Source: Mesorhizobium sp. WSM3862 (lineage in GTDB: Bacteria; Pseudomonadota; Alphaproteobacteria; Rhizobiales; Rhizobiaceae). Taken from it: a DNA stretch of 64,000 nucleotides. Of this stretch, positions 1-9,338 are shown in pieces (position 1 is the stretch's first letter; each line of letters starts with the position of its first letter). The stretch is taken from contig NZ_NSGE01000004.1 in the NCBI RefSeq assembly GCF_002294985.1, positions 186,001 to 250,000 on the forward strand, given 5' to 3'. The notes beneath the pieces were generated by a model that worked only from the letters and a program-made list of their open reading frames with translations, was not told where the DNA came from and did no database searches. The position numbers and the translations under genes were made by a program.

Positions 1-43
1 CGGTGGCGTCCTAGTTTGTAAGATCACGTCAGGAGGAAAGGCC

Positions 44-547
44 ATGAACCGTCGCGACTTTCTCTGGAGCGGTGCCGCCGCCACTGCCCTCACAATCGGA
101 ACCGGAGCGGCGTTGCGCATGGGCGGCGCGAAGCCGGCTCTGGCCGCCGAGACCTTCGAGATCACCAAGACCGACGCCGAATGGCGCGCCATCCTTTCGG
201 ATGCCGCCTTCGACGTGCTGCGCAGGGAGGGCACCGAATATCCGGGCACCAGCCCGCTGCTCAACGAACACCGCAAGGGCATCTTCGCCTGCGCCGGCTG
301 CGACCTGCCGGTCTATCCGTCGGAAACGAAGTTCGATTCCGGCACCGGCTGGCCGAGCTTCTGGCAGGAGATCCCCAATGCCATCGGCAAGACCGAAGAC
401 CGTTCGCTCGGCATGACGCGCACCGAGGTGCATTGCCGCCGCTGCGGTGGTCATCTCGGCCATGTCTTCGACGACGGCCCGCCGCCAACCGGCCTGCGCC
501 ACTGCATCAACGGCGTGGCGCTGACCTTCAAGCCCGCCGCGGCCTGA
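44..547 (+). CDS. msrB: Peptide-methionine (R)-S-oxide reductase, Tat-exported
   Basis: The 167-residue product reduces methionine-R-sulfoxide in proteins. Residues 1-35 form a twin-arginine signal (RR at 3-4, a hydrophobic stretch, then an Ala-x-Ala site), so the enzyme should act in the periplasm. The SelR fold follows: zinc-binding CxxC pairs at C83/C86 and C131/C134, the GTGWPSF motif near 100-106, and the RHCIN motif carrying the catalytic Cys at 154. The start has a strong AGGAGG site 8 bases upstream. It stands alone and converges on the efflux gene downstream. Family assignment is secure; periplasmic location is inferred from the leader. Confidence 0.95.
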   Translation: MNRRDFLWSGAAATALTIGTGAALRMGGAKPALAAETFEITKTDAEWRAILSDAAFDVLRREGTEYPGTSPLLNEHRKGIFACAGCDLPVYPSETKFDSGTGWPSFWQEIPNAIGKTEDRSLGMTRTEVHCRRCGGHLGHVFDDGPPPTGLRHCINGVALTFKPAAA

Positions 548-572
548 GCGGACTGCGATCTGCCCAAAGAAA

Positions 573-606
573 TGACCCCGGAAATCGGCGACGATTTCCG
601 GGGTCA
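573..606. terminator. Perfect 14-bp hairpin between convergent genes
   Basis: TGACCCCGGAAATC at 573-586 is exactly complementary to 593-606 around a 6-base loop. It sits between the ends of msrB and the convergent efflux gene. There is no clear T run on either strand, so a bidirectional terminator or RNA 3'-end protector is inferred from position. Confidence 0.6.
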
Positions 607-640
607 CGCGTTGAGGACGCCAGGCGGGGGTTCCGGCTCC

Positions 641-2245
641 TCAATGGCCTCCGCCGCCACCGCCGCCTTGCTGCGCCGGCTTGTTGATGAACAGCACGAA
701 AAATCCGAGCGAGGCGAACAGCACGGTCAGCATCATGAACACGTCCATGAATGACAGCAGCGCCGCCTGCTGCTGCACCATGCCGGACAGCTTCGAAATG
801 GCGGCGGTCGTGGCGTCGAGGCCGGCGTTTTGCTGGAAGGTCAGCGTCATGTTCTGCAGCTTGGTCTGCGCGGCCTCGCTGCCCCACTGCACATGCTCGG
901 AAAGCCTTGCATAGTGGAAGGCATTGCGGTCGATCAGCACCGTATTGATGACTGCCAGGCCGACGGCACCGCCGAGATTGCGGGTCAGGTTGAACAGGCC
1001 CGACGCATTCTTCAGCCGCTCCGGCGGCAGCGTGCCGAGCGCGATGTTGTTGATCGGCACCATGCACAGCATCATCGAGCAGCCGCGCAGGATCTGCGGG
1101 ATCAAGAGCTCATAAAAATCCCAGTCCGCGGTGAGATGCGTCATCCACCATGTGCCGGTGGCGAAGCCGATGAAGCCGACCATCATCATCAGCCTGAGAT
1201 CGATCTTGTTCGACAGGATGCCGGCAACGGGCGCGGTGAAGAACATCGCCAGGCCGCTGACGAACAGCGCCTCGCCGATCATCATCGAATCGTAACCGCG
1301 GATCCGGCCGAGGAACACCGGATAGAGGTAGGTCAACCCATAAAGGCCGATGCCGACCACGAAGGAGAACAGCGAGCCGAAGGCGAAATTGACATTGTTG
1401 AAGGCCCGCAGATCGACGATCGGCTCCTCGGCGGTGAAGACGCGCCAGAAGAAGATGAGACCGCCTATGGTCATGATGATGGCGCAGGCAAAGACGGCCG
1501 GCTCCTGCAGCCAGTCATGGTTCGGGCCTTCCTCCAGCACGTATTCCATGCAGCCGAGGAAGGCGGCCATGCCGATCAGGCCCCACCAGTCGAACTTGGA
1601 AAACAGCTTGAGGTTCGGCTTGTCGAAATCGATCAGCGACCAGGCAGCCGTCGCCACCAGTATGCCCGGCACGACATTGATCAGGAACAGCCAGTGCCAG
1701 GACATGGCATGGCTGATATAGCCGCCGACCGTCGGGCCGATGGTCGGCGCCAGCGTCGCCACGAGGCCGATCATCGGCGAGACGACGGCGCGGCGCGACG
1801 GCGGGAAGATGGTGAAGGCGGCAGCGAACACGCTCGGAATCATGCCGCCGCCGATAAAGCCCTGGATGGCGCGGTAGACGATCATCTGGTCGATGTTGGT
1901 GGCGGTCGCGGCCAGCGCGCTTGCTGCTGTGAAGCCGGCGGCCGCGGTCGTGAACAGCACGCGGGTCGACAGCATGCGGCTGAGGAAGCCCGACAGCGGG
2001 ATCATCACCACTTCCGCGATCAGATAGGCGGTCTGAACCCACGGGATCTCGTCGGAGCTGGCGCTGAGGCCGGCCTGGATCTCGGCCAGCGATGCCGAGA
2101 CGATCTGGATATCGAGGATTGCCATGAACATGCCGAACACCATCGCCAGGAAGGCGATGACGCGGCGCGCCGGCATGTGGTCGGCGGGTGCGGCGGCTGC
2201 CGGCCGGGCCGGCGCTGCTCCTGCGGTAATGGTTGCGGTTGCCAT
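641..2245 (-). CDS. DHA2-family MFS multidrug efflux permease (EmrB type)
   Basis: The 534-residue integral membrane protein is a drug/proton antiporter of the 14-helix DHA2 family. The N-terminus has the family motif LDIQIVSASL after the first helix, and motif C-like GPTVGGYISH lies mid-protein. The C-terminus ends in a Gly-rich tail. The start has GGGAGG seven bases upstream. It follows the membrane-fusion gene on the same strand, forming an EmrA-EmrB pair controlled by the divergent TetR gene. The substrate cannot be read from sequence. A dispersed repeat copy fills part of the gap between the two pump genes. Confidence 0.92.
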   Translation of the reverse strand: MATATITAGAAPARPAAAAPADHMPARRVIAFLAMVFGMFMAILDIQIVSASLAEIQAGLSASSDEIPWVQTAYLIAEVVMIPLSGFLSRMLSTRVLFTTAAAGFTAASALAATATNIDQMIVYRAIQGFIGGGMIPSVFAAAFTIFPPSRRAVVSPMIGLVATLAPTIGPTVGGYISHAMSWHWLFLINVVPGILVATAAWSLIDFDKPNLKLFSKFDWWGLIGMAAFLGCMEYVLEEGPNHDWLQEPAVFACAIIMTIGGLIFFWRVFTAEEPIVDLRAFNNVNFAFGSLFSFVVGIGLYGLTYLYPVFLGRIRGYDSMMIGEALFVSGLAMFFTAPVAGILSNKIDLRLMMMVGFIGFATGTWWMTHLTADWDFYELLIPQILRGCSMMLCMVPINNIALGTLPPERLKNASGLFNLTRNLGGAVGLAVINTVLIDRNAFHYARLSEHVQWGSEAAQTKLQNMTLTFQQNAGLDATTAAISKLSGMVQQQAALLSFMDVFMMLTVLFASLGFFVLFINKPAQQGGGGGGGH

Positions 2246-2261
2246 CTCATGGCCTCCCTAC

Positions 2262-2310
2262 GGCAGCTCCAAAAGTGCGCGGCGTTTTCCGCCCGGAACT
2301 GCGTCAAAAC
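2262..2310. repeat. Dispersed palindromic repeat, family A, degraded copy
   Basis: This stretch aligns with copies at 42225-42276 and 43346-43392. They share the core AAAAGTGnGnGGCGGTTTTCC followed by a GGAA(T/C)TGCG end, with several substitutions and a short deletion here. It lies between the two efflux genes. Similar sequences are common in rhizobial intergenic DNA as I recall it; within this window only the three copies were compared. Confidence 0.6.
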
Positions 2311-2361
2311 AGGCTGGGCGGCTCGGCGCTCAAATTGGCCACCGGGCCGCCCCCCAAACTC

Positions 2362-3537
2362 TCAGTTGGTCGTCGTGGCCGGCGCGGTGCGGCTGTCGGC
2401 GGCGACGATGACGCTCAGGCCGGCGCGCAGCTTGCCGGTCTTCAGCACGTCGGCCGGCACGTCGATGCGGACCGGCACGCGCTGCACGACTTTGGTGAAG
2501 TTCCCGGTAGCGTTTTCCGGCGGCAGCAGCGAGAACACCGCGCCCGAAGCCGGTGCCAGCGACGAAACCGTGCCCTCGAAGGTCTGGCCGTCGATGGCAT
2601 CGACCGTGATGCGGACCTTCTCGCCGGGCACCAGCCGGCCAAGCTGCGTCTCCTTGAAGTTGCCGACGATGTAGAGCTTGTCCATCGGCACGACGACGGC
2701 GAGCTTCTGGCCGGGGGTGACGAGGTCGCCCTGTTCGACCGAGCGGTTGCCGACGACGCCGTCATAGGGCGCCTTGAGCACGGTGAAGGAAAGGTCGCGC
2801 TGCGCCTTGTCGCGGGTGAGCTGCAGCGAGGCGAGCGTGCTGGCGGATTCCGCGCGCTGGGCTTCAAGCACGCCGATATTGGCGTGCGCGGCGGTGATCT
2901 GCGCGTCGGCGCCGGCAAGGGCTGCCTTTGCCTGGTCGAGCGCCGTCTGGGCGTCGTCGAGCTGCGCCTGCGTGCCGACATGGGTCTTGAGCAGCTGCGC
3001 CGCGCGGGCCTGGGCGCGTGCCGCATTGTCGGCTGCCGCCTGGTCGGCGATCTTCTGCGCCTGTGCTTGCGCCAGCGAGGCCTGCGCCGCCTTGGTCTGC
3101 GCGTCGATGCGGTCGAGCGTCTTCGCCAGCGTGGCGATCTGCGCCTCGGCCTGGGCGACCGCGATTTTGTAGTCGCCGTCATCGATGACGAACAGCGGAT
3201 CGCCGGCCTTGACGCTCTGGTTCTCGCTCACCAGCACCTTGTCCACATAGCCGGAGATTTTCGGCGACACGAACGACATGTCGGCCTGGACATAGGCGTC
3301 GTCGGTGGAGATCATGAACCGGCCGTCGGTCCAGTAATCGTACCCGTACCAGCAGCCGGCGCCGAGGAGGCCCAGCCCGATGATCGGCAGCAGCAGCGAG
3401 CGGACAGAGCGCTTCTTCTTGGCCGGCGCTTCGGCAGGCGCGGGCAGTACAGGCGCTTCCGGAGCTTCGGTCGACGGCTGGACCTTGGCGTTGGGGAAAT
3501 TGCGGACTTCGGCGGTAGCGGGCGCGTTCGAGGACAT
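2362..3537 (-). CDS. Membrane-fusion protein of an EmrAB-type efflux pump (HlyD family)
   Basis: The 391-residue periplasmic adaptor has an N-terminal cytoplasmic tail rich in Pro/Ala, one transmembrane helix near residues 45-62, a split biotinyl-lipoyl-like domain (AYVQADMSFVSPKISGYV and later FTVLKAPYDGVVG), a long Ala/Gln-rich alpha-helical hairpin between them, and a beta-barrel. It would link the MFS permease gene downstream to an outer-membrane channel. It is the first gene of the pair, transcribed from the divergent promoter region shared with the TetR gene. Confidence 0.92.
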   Translation of the reverse strand: MSSNAPATAEVRNFPNAKVQPSTEAPEAPVLPAPAEAPAKKKRSVRSLLLPIIGLGLLGAGCWYGYDYWTDGRFMISTDDAYVQADMSFVSPKISGYVDKVLVSENQSVKAGDPLFVIDDGDYKIAVAQAEAQIATLAKTLDRIDAQTKAAQASLAQAQAQKIADQAAADNAARAQARAAQLLKTHVGTQAQLDDAQTALDQAKAALAGADAQITAAHANIGVLEAQRAESASTLASLQLTRDKAQRDLSFTVLKAPYDGVVGNRSVEQGDLVTPGQKLAVVVPMDKLYIVGNFKETQLGRLVPGEKVRITVDAIDGQTFEGTVSSLAPASGAVFSLLPPENATGNFTKVVQRVPVRIDVPADVLKTGKLRAGLSVIVAADSRTAPATTTN

Positions 3538-3568
3538 GATAATCTCTCTGGGACAAGTCAGTCAGACT

Positions 3569-3648
3569 GAACCGTTCGGTTCGAATTGGTGATTGACATA
3601 GCGCGGAAAGAGGCCCATATCAAGAGCAAATCGAACCGGTTGGTTCGA
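3569..3648. promoter_or_regulatory. Overlapping divergent promoters flanked by two TetR operators
   Basis: Two dyads with the same core occur: GAACC-N4-GGTTC at 3569-3582 and TCGAACC-N4-GGTTCGA at 3631-3648, centres 64 bp apart. Between them lie a plus-strand promoter (TTGACA at 3593-3598, 17-base spacer, CATATC at 3616-3621) and a minus-strand one in the same DNA (TTGATA complementary to 3619-3624, 17-base spacer, TATGTC complementary to 3595-3600). The layout suggests one regulator silences both its own gene and the pump. Operators are seen; binding by the adjacent TetR protein is inferred. Confidence 0.75.
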
Positions 3649-3672
3649 AATATTTCGCGAGGTTTGACGTCG

Positions 3673-4371
3673 ATGGTCGAAACGACAGCCGATAGCGATC
3701 TGCTCGACCTGCGCAAAGGCCGTCCTGCGGCCGGGCAGGATCCGATAAAACGGGCCCAGATCATCGAAGGCGCGCGCCGCGTCTTCATCGACAAGGGCTT
3801 CGAAGCCGCGTCGATGAACGACATCACGCGCGAGGCCGGCGTCTCCAAGGGCACGATCTATGTCTATTTCGCCAACAAGGAAGAGCTGTTCGAGGCTCTC
3901 ATCGAGGAAGAGCGTGGCACCATCTTCAAGAATATGTACGAGGTGCTCGACCATTTCGACGATCTGCGCAAGACGCTGGTGAAGTTCGGCATGGTGCTCT
4001 CCGCCAAGATCACCTCGGCCAAGGTCATCCAGGCGCAGCGCACCGTGGTCGGCGCTTCCGACAGGATTCCCGAGCTTGGCGCCCGCTTTTACGAGCGCGG
4101 TCCCAAGCGTGGCCACGACAAGGTGATGATCTTCCTCAACGAAGCCGTCGAACGCGGCCTGCTGAAGATCGACGATGTCGATCTCGCCGCCTATCAGTTC
4201 ACCGAGCTCTGCCTCGCCGGCCTCTTCCGCCAGTGCATCTTTTCCTACCGCACCAAGGCGCCGAGCCAGGCCGAGATCGAGCATGTCGTCCGCTCCGGCG
4301 TGAACGTCTTTCTGAAGGCCTACGGCACCGAGAAGCTCGCGGCCGAGGAGCAGGCGTCGCTCTCGGCGTGA
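3673..4371 (+). CDS. TetR-family repressor of the adjacent efflux pump
   Basis: The 232-residue protein has an N-terminal TetR helix-turn-helix (residues about 20-65, with MNDITREAGVSKGTIYVYF) and a divergent ligand-binding domain. I chose ATG 3673 because upstream in-frame codons would run through the promoter and second operator. It is divergent from the EmrAB-type genes and probably represses them until a pump substrate binds. The C-terminal domain resembles those of rhizobial AcrR-like regulators, but the ligand is unknown. Confidence 0.88.
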   Translation: MVETTADSDLLDLRKGRPAAGQDPIKRAQIIEGARRVFIDKGFEAASMNDITREAGVSKGTIYVYFANKEELFEALIEEERGTIFKNMYEVLDHFDDLRKTLVKFGMVLSAKITSAKVIQAQRTVVGASDRIPELGARFYERGPKRGHDKVMIFLNEAVERGLLKIDDVDLAAYQFTELCLAGLFRQCIFSYRTKAPSQAEIEHVVRSGVNVFLKAYGTEKLAAEEQASLSA

Positions 4372-4542
4372 ACCTGCGGCGCGCAGCGATTGCGAAGGAA
4401 CGCGAGGCGCTTTGACGACGCTACGGCGCCGCGGCAGCCGACTTCGATGCCACCGGTCACCTCCTTCTTCCAGCTCAACTCGAACCGTCGACCGGCACTT
4501 TTCCCGGACCCTTCCGGAAGAGCTTGTTAACCATCGGTTCCT

Positions 4543-7038
4543 ATGTCTCGGGACACGTTTGTTCGACGAATCTCGAGTGTGACATCCATGCGTTTTACCC
4601 GTGCCAATCCTTCCGGCGCTTCCGCTTACGGCGACAACGACGACAGCAGCTCGGAAGACGCGCGGCATCATGGCGCTGCCGTGCCGCCGCAGCGACAAAC
4701 GGGGCAGGTCGTCACGCTGCGAGCCGCCGCTGACGGCGAATCGAACACCGCCGATTCGGCTGGCGGCGACGAGTTCGGCGGCCAGGCCTGGCAGCAATAT
4801 TTCTTCCTCGCGCCCAATGTGCGCTTCACTCGCACGCCGGATTCCGACAAACGGCCCGCACCGGAGCCAGTTGATGAAGCGCCGGCCAAGGCGGTGGCTT
4901 CCCGCGGGCTTCCCATTCGCCCGGCGCCGCCGGCGCCCCAGCCGACCAATCCGGGCCGGGCAGTCCCCGCCGCGGCCGCCACCGCCCCGGCCAAGCCGCC
5001 GCAGGCCATCGTCAAGCCGCAGCAGGCCAGCGCCGCGCCGCCGCGGGCGGCAGCCACTCCGGCGCAAAAGCCGCAGCCGCCGAAATTTCGTTGGTCCTAT
5101 CTCTCCGACGATGCGTTTTTCGAGTTCAGCCTGCCCTTGCTCGCCGAGCGCCTGGCGCGGGCACGGCTGAACGATCCTTTGCAGACGCCCGCGGCTTCCG
5201 CGCGGGTGAGTCCTGCGGCGCAACCGAGCTCGTTCCGCCCCGCCGCGATCGGCGAGGCGACCTCGTTCTACCGCGTCATCGAATGGCGCTCGCACGGGCC
5301 GGCCGCAAGTCTGGCCCCGCTGACTCCGTCGGTCGATCTGCCCGCGCTCCGGCCCGCTCCTGTGGAAATCGAATCGCGCGCGCCCGCGCCTGAGTCCGTC
5401 GCGCCGCGTTCCGCTGCAAAGAGCGCCCAGGCCGCGAGACCCGCGCCGTCCCTGCCCGTCGCCGGCAAGGTCGCGCCGCAGCCCGCTTCGGCCGGCTACG
5501 AGCTTCCGTCCGAGGAATTGCTGCAGATGCCGCCGGAAGGCCAGGGCTTCTACATGTCTCAGGAGCGGATGGAACAGAACGCGGACCTGCTCGAAAGCGT
5601 GCTGGAAGATTTCGGCGTCAAGGGCGAAATCATCCATGTCCGGCCGGGTCCGGTCGTCACGCTCTACGAGTTCGAGCCGGCGCCGGGCGTGAAGTCCAGC
5701 CGCGTCATCGGCCTGGCCGACGACATCGCCCGCTCCATGTCGGCCATCTCGGCGCGCGTCGCGGTGGTGCCGGGCCGCAACGTCATCGGCATCGAGCTGC
5801 CCAACGAAACGCGCGAGACGGTCTATTTCCGCGAGCTGATCGAGTCGACCGGCTTCCGCAACACGTCGTGCAAGTTGGCGCTGGGGCTGGGCAAGACCAT
5901 CGGCGGCGAGCCGGTCATCGCCGACCTTGCCAAGATGCCGCATCTGCTGGTCGCCGGCACCACCGGCTCGGGCAAGTCGGTCGCCATCAACACCATGATC
6001 CTGTCGCTGCTCTACCGGATGAAGCCGGCGGAGTGCCGCCTCATCATGGTCGATCCCAAGATGCTCGAATTGTCCGTCTATGACGGCATCCCGCATCTGC
6101 TCACGCCGGTCGTCACCGATTCCAAGAAAGCGGTCACCGCGCTCAAATGGGCGGTGCGCGAGATGGAAGAGCGCTACCGCAAGATGGCGCGCCTCGGCGT
6201 GCGCAACATCGACGGCTACAACCAGCGCGCCGCGGCCGCCCGCGACAAGGGGGAGGTCGTCGTCATGCAGGTGCAGGTCGGCTTCGAGAAGGGCACGGGC
6301 GAGCCGCTGTTCGAGGAGCAGGAGATCGACCTCGCGCCGATGCCCTACATCGTCATCATCGTCGACGAGATGGCCGACCTGATGATGGTGGCCGGCAAGG
6401 AGATCGAAGGCGCCATCCAGCGGCTGGCGCAGATGGCGCGCGCCGCCGGCATCCATTTGATCATGGCCACACAGCGCCCGTCGGTCGACGTCATCACCGG
6501 CACCATCAAGGCCAATTTCCCCACCCGTATCTCCTTCCAGGTGACGTCCAAGATCGACAGCCGCACCATCCTTGGCGAGCAGGGCGCCGAGCAGTTGCTC
6601 GGCCAGGGCGACATGCTGCACATGGCCGGCGGCGGGCGCATCGTGCGCGTGCACGGTCCCTTCGTCTCCGATCTCGAGGTCGAGCACGTCGTGGCGCATT
6701 TGAAGGCGCAAGGCCGCCCGGAATATCTCGATACGGTCACCGCCGGCGAGGAAGAGGAAGAAGATCCGGCCGACACGGGTCCAGTCTTCGACAAGGGCTC
6801 GATAGACGCCGAAGATGGCGACGCCCTCTATGAGGAGGCGGTCAAAGTGGTCAAGCGCGACAAGAAATGCTCGACCTCCTACATCCAGCGCCGCCTCGGC
6901 ATCGGCTATAACCGCGCCGCCTCGCTGGTCGAACGCATGGAGAAGGAAGGCCTGGTCGGCGCGCCCAATCATGTCGGCAAGCGCGAAATCCTTGCCGGCC
7001 GGCGCGACCATGCGCCGGAGCGCGACGAGACAGATTGA
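4543..7038 (+). CDS. ftsK: FtsK/SpoIIIE-type DNA translocase lacking the membrane domain
   Basis: The product is 831 residues from ATG 4543 (816 from the alternative ATG 4588). Residues 1-310 are a low-complexity Ala/Pro-rich region without any transmembrane segment. The motor follows: alpha domain, Walker A GTTGSGKS near 472, Walker [10 protein letters not shown] near 605, then a winged-helix gamma domain (about 760-825) containing [13 protein letters not shown], which in the family reads KOPS sites. Full-length FtsK has four N-terminal helices, so this is either a soluble paralogue or one relying on partners for septal recruitment. The motor function is secure; the cellular role is inferred. 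Confidence 0.9.
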   Translation: MSRDTFVRRISSVTSMRFTRANPSGASAYGDNDDSSSEDARHHGAAVPPQRQTGQVVTLRAAADGESNTADSAGGDEFGGQAWQQYFFLAPNVRFTRTPDSDKRPAPEPVDEAPAKAVASRGLPIRPAPPAPQPTNPGRAVPAAAATAPAKPPQAIVKPQQASAAPPRAAATPAQKPQPPKFRWSYLSDDAFFEFSLPLLAERLARARLNDPLQTPAASARVSPAAQPSSFRPAAIGEATSFYRVIEWRSHGPAASLAPLTPSVDLPALRPAPVEIESRAPAPESVAPRSAAKSAQAARPAPSLPVAGKVAPQPASAGYELPSEELLQMPPEGQGFYMSQERMEQNADLLESVLEDFGVKGEIIHVRPGPVVTLYEFEPAPGVKSSRVIGLADDIARSMSAISARVAVVPGRNVIGIELPNETRETVYFRELIESTGFRNTSCKLALGLGKTIGGEPVIADLAKMPHLLVAGTTGSGKSVAINTMILSLLYRMKPAECRLIMVDPKMLELSVYDGIPHLLTPVVTDSKKAVTALKWAVREMEERYRKMARLGVRNIDGYNQRAAAARDKGEVVVMQVQVGFEKGTGEPLFEEQEIDLAPMPYIVIIVDEMADLMMVAGKEIEGAIQRLAQMARAAGIHLIMATQRPSVDVITGTIKANFPTRISFQVTSKIDSRTILGEQGAEQLLGQGDMLHMAGGGRIVRVHGPFVSDLEVEHVVAHLKAQGRPEYLDTVTAGEEEEEDPADTGPVFDKGSIDAEDGDALYEEAVKVVKRDKKCSTSYIQRRLGIGYNRAASLVERMEKEGLVGAPNHVGKREILAGRRDHAPERDETD

Positions 7039-7198
7039 GCGGGGCGTCGGGAGGCGCAGTCAGGTCGGCCGATTACGGCTGGTCCTGCCCGCGTCCTTGT
7101 TCGATCTGGGGCCGTCGGGGAGAGGTCAGCCGGGCGAAGCGGGGGCTGGGTCAGGGGGAGCACCATACGCGACTGCCCTGCTCCAAGGCGAAAATGCG

Positions 7199-7870
7199 TC
7201 AGCCGCCGTTCGCCACCAAGGCGATCGCCTCGCGCAGATCCTCGAGCCCTGAGGCCTTTTCCGACGAAGTCGCGAGCACCGCCGGGAACGCCGCCGGCCG
7301 TTTCTTGATCTTGGCAAGCGTCTCCTCGATCAGCTTCGGCACGCCGGCTGCCTTGATCTTATCGGTCTTGGTCAGCACGATCTGGTAGGACACCGCCGCC
7401 TTGTCGAGCAGCGACAGCACCTCCTCGTCCTTGGCCTTGATGCCGTGCCGGGCGTCGATCAGCACATAGACGCGCTTCAGCGTGACGCGGCCCTGCAGAT
7501 ATTCGAAGATCAGCTTCGTCCAGGCATCGACCTTGTCCTTCGGCGCGCTGGCGTAGCCGTAGCCCGGCATGTCGACCAGCGCCATCGGCGGCAGGTCGGC
7601 GCCTTCGCCGGAGAAGCCGTCCGGCACGAAATAGTTCAGCTCCTGCGTACGTCCCGGCGTGTTGGAGGTGCGCGCCAGCCCCTTCTGGCCGACCAGCGCG
7701 TTGATCAGCGACGACTTGCCGACATTGGAGCGGCCGGCAAAGGCGATCTCCGGCGGCCCTTCCGGCGGCAGGAATTTCATCGACGGCACGCCGCGGATGA
7801 AGATCCACGCGCGGGTGAACAGCTCCGGACTTAGGGCAGTTTCGCTCGTGGTTTTATCCGGCGCGTTCAA
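7199..7870 (-). CDS. engB: Ribosome-assembly GTPase EngB/YsxC, TTG start
   Basis: The 223-residue GTPase acts in large-subunit assembly. It shows G1 GRSNVGKSS (46-54), G3 DMPGYG, G4 TKTD and the TrmE-Era-EngA-EngB family layout. I place the start at TTG 7870: it overlaps the TGA of the upstream acetyltransferase gene and is preceded by GGAGA with a 7-base gap. A longer reading would run through that gene. In many rhizobia engB directly follows yidC; here about 4.6 kb of efflux and acetyltransferase genes separate them. Confidence 0.9.
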   Translation of the reverse strand: MNAPDKTTSETALSPELFTRAWIFIRGVPSMKFLPPEGPPEIAFAGRSNVGKSSLINALVGQKGLARTSNTPGRTQELNYFVPDGFSGEGADLPPMALVDMPGYGYASAPKDKVDAWTKLIFEYLQGRVTLKRVYVLIDARHGIKAKDEEVLSLLDKAAVSYQIVLTKTDKIKAAGVPKLIEETLAKIKKRPAAFPAVLATSSEKASGLEDLREAIALVANGG

Positions 7871-8505
7871 ACGGCGGTCTCCAGCTTGGCAATATCGGTG
7901 CCGCGAATGGCGTTGAGGTTGCGGCTGACCTTGTCGACCGGCCAGTTCCACCAGGCCGCTTTCAAAAGCCGTCGCACCGTGAACTCATCGAAGCGCATCT
8001 TCACCACCTTGGCCGCATTGCCGGCGACGATCGCATAGGGCGGCACGTCGTGCGTGACAACCGATTTCGCGGCGACGATCGCGCCATGGCCGATCTCGAT
8101 GCCCGGCATGATCACCGCATCCATGCCGATCCACACGTCATTGCCGACGATCGTGTCGCCGCGGATCTCTTTCGACCAGGTCTCGGGGTCAAAACCTTCC
8201 TCCCAGCCACGGCCAAAAATGTTGAACGGATAGGTGGAGAAGCCGGACATGGCGTGATTGGCGCCGTTCATGATGAAGCGGGCACCCTCGGCGATGGCGC
8301 AGAATTTGCCGATGATCAGCCTGTCGCCGATGAAGGGATAGTGGTGCAGCACGCACCTCTCGGCGAATTTGTCCGGGCCGTCGGGATCGTCGTAATAGGT
8401 GAAGTCGCCGATCTCGATGTTCGGCGCATTGACCAGCGGCTTCAGGAAGCCGACGCGCGGATGCATCGCAATGGGATGCTTGATGTTGGGGTTGGGTCCG
8501 GTCAT
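7867..8505 (-). CDS. CatB/Vat-like hexapeptide-repeat O-acetyltransferase
   Basis: The 212-residue protein is a left-handed beta-helix acetyltransferase of the xenobiotic (CatB/Vat) group. It shows the [11 protein letters not shown] start of the helix, an insertion loop with the conserved His in [15 protein letters not shown], and [19 protein letters not shown] repeats. Such enzymes acetylate chloramphenicol, streptogramins or related hydroxyl groups, but family members often have unknown substrates. ATG 8505 gives a length usual for the family; a GTG at 8532 is an alternative. Its stop overlaps the engB start, so the two are coupled. Confidence 0.85.
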   Translation of the reverse strand: MTGPNPNIKHPIAMHPRVGFLKPLVNAPNIEIGDFTYYDDPDGPDKFAERCVLHHYPFIGDRLIIGKFCAIAEGARFIMNGANHAMSGFSTYPFNIFGRGWEEGFDPETWSKEIRGDTIVGNDVWIGMDAVIMPGIEIGHGAIVAAKSVVTHDVPPYAIVAGNAAKVVKMRFDEFTVRRLLKAAWWNWPVDKVSRNLNAIRGTDIAKLETAV

Positions 8506-8601
8506 CACGGTCAGTCCGTAGTTGGCAGGCACGAGGCGGCGCCCTGGCGACGCTGTCTCCCGATCAAACTACCGTGATCCGGCTGCAGCACCAACCCGCG
8601 C

Positions 8602-8922
8602 TCAGCGGCTGCCGCGACAGATCACGATCGGGTTGGAAAGCGCGCTGTCGAAACCGCTGCCCTGATAGACCTGGACGTTGGAGGCGCCGGGCGGCAGCGT
8701 GAAACTGCCGTCGACGACTTTCTGGTCGCCGGCCGAGGTGTGCAGGGCCCAGCTATAGGTGCAGAACTGCGGCGGAGCCTTGGGTTGCACGTGGCTGCAG
8801 TTGAGCTGCGCGCCGCCGAGCATTGCCGCGCCGCCGCAGCTCACCGCTTCCTTGGCGGCGGCCGGAAACGCGCATTTCAGGAGGGCAGCCACGGTCGCGA
8901 TCCTGAGCCGGTTCATCTTCAT
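8602..8922 (-). CDS. Small secreted protein of unknown function
   Basis: A 106-residue product begins with a short basic segment and hydrophobic stretch ending in AFPAAAKEA, consistent with a Sec signal peptide cleaved near residue 23. The mature part of about 83 residues has four Cys (in VSCGG, LNCSH, QFCTY and VICRG), which could form two disulfides in the periplasm. I do not recognise the family. It is monocistronic, with the acetyltransferase about 100 bases downstream. Confidence 0.6.
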   Translation of the reverse strand: MKMNRLRIATVAALLKCAFPAAAKEAVSCGGAAMLGGAQLNCSHVQPKAPPQFCTYSWALHTSAGDQKVVDGSFTLPPGASNVQVYQGSGFDSALSNPIVICRGSR

Positions 8923-9083
8923 TTTTCGTGCGTGCCTCTGCCGGCCTTCAGTTGCGCCACGTCGGCGCGACGTTTGCTCCAGGCGGCTTAGCTGGTCTTG
9001 CGCACCGCGTCCAGCAGGATTATGTGCATGATGATAATAAGCATGCTCACGAAAGCTTGTCTGCCGACTCCGAAGTTCCTCCC

Positions 9084-9338
9084 ATGCCTTCCTCGCTCAC
9101 CAGCAGCTTCGTCCTGCACGACGTCGCGCGCCTGCCCGGAAAACGCTTCGAACAGCGCTCGCGCCGCTCGAGCCTGACTCGCGGGCATTGGCAGGTGCGG
9201 CCCTATCTGTCTCGACAGCAAGGCATTCAGCTTTCCGCGGACGCGCGGCAGGAGCTGCAAACACTTTGTCTGATCAAATCCAATCTGCTCGAGGCCTGCG
9301 TCCAGCCGGCTGTCGACCGGGAGAAAGTCCATGTCTGA
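9084..9338 (+). pseudogene. Internally deleted marR-family regulator remnant
   Basis: The 84-codon frame begins like rhizobial MarR regulators (SFVLHDVARLPGKRFEQRSR, then LTRGHWQVRPYLSRQQGIQ) and ends like their C-terminal helix (QELQTLCLIKSNLLEAC). The wing and recognition helix in between are missing, roughly 70 residues, with the frame preserved. It ends with an 8-base overlap into the pump adaptor gene, the arrangement expected for a local regulator of an emrAB operon. An imperfect dyad at 9028-9044 could be its old operator. Without the DNA-reading part it should not repress. Confidence 0.65.

Noticed and set aside
830..2674. 614-codon plus-strand frame opposite the efflux genes
   Set aside because: Composition is Arg/Asp/His-rich and patternless; the opposite strand encodes a 14-helix transporter.
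3562..7011. 1149-codon minus-strand frame opposite ftsK and the TetR gene
   Set aside because: It is a GC-rich shadow without domains; the plus-strand genes are unmistakable.
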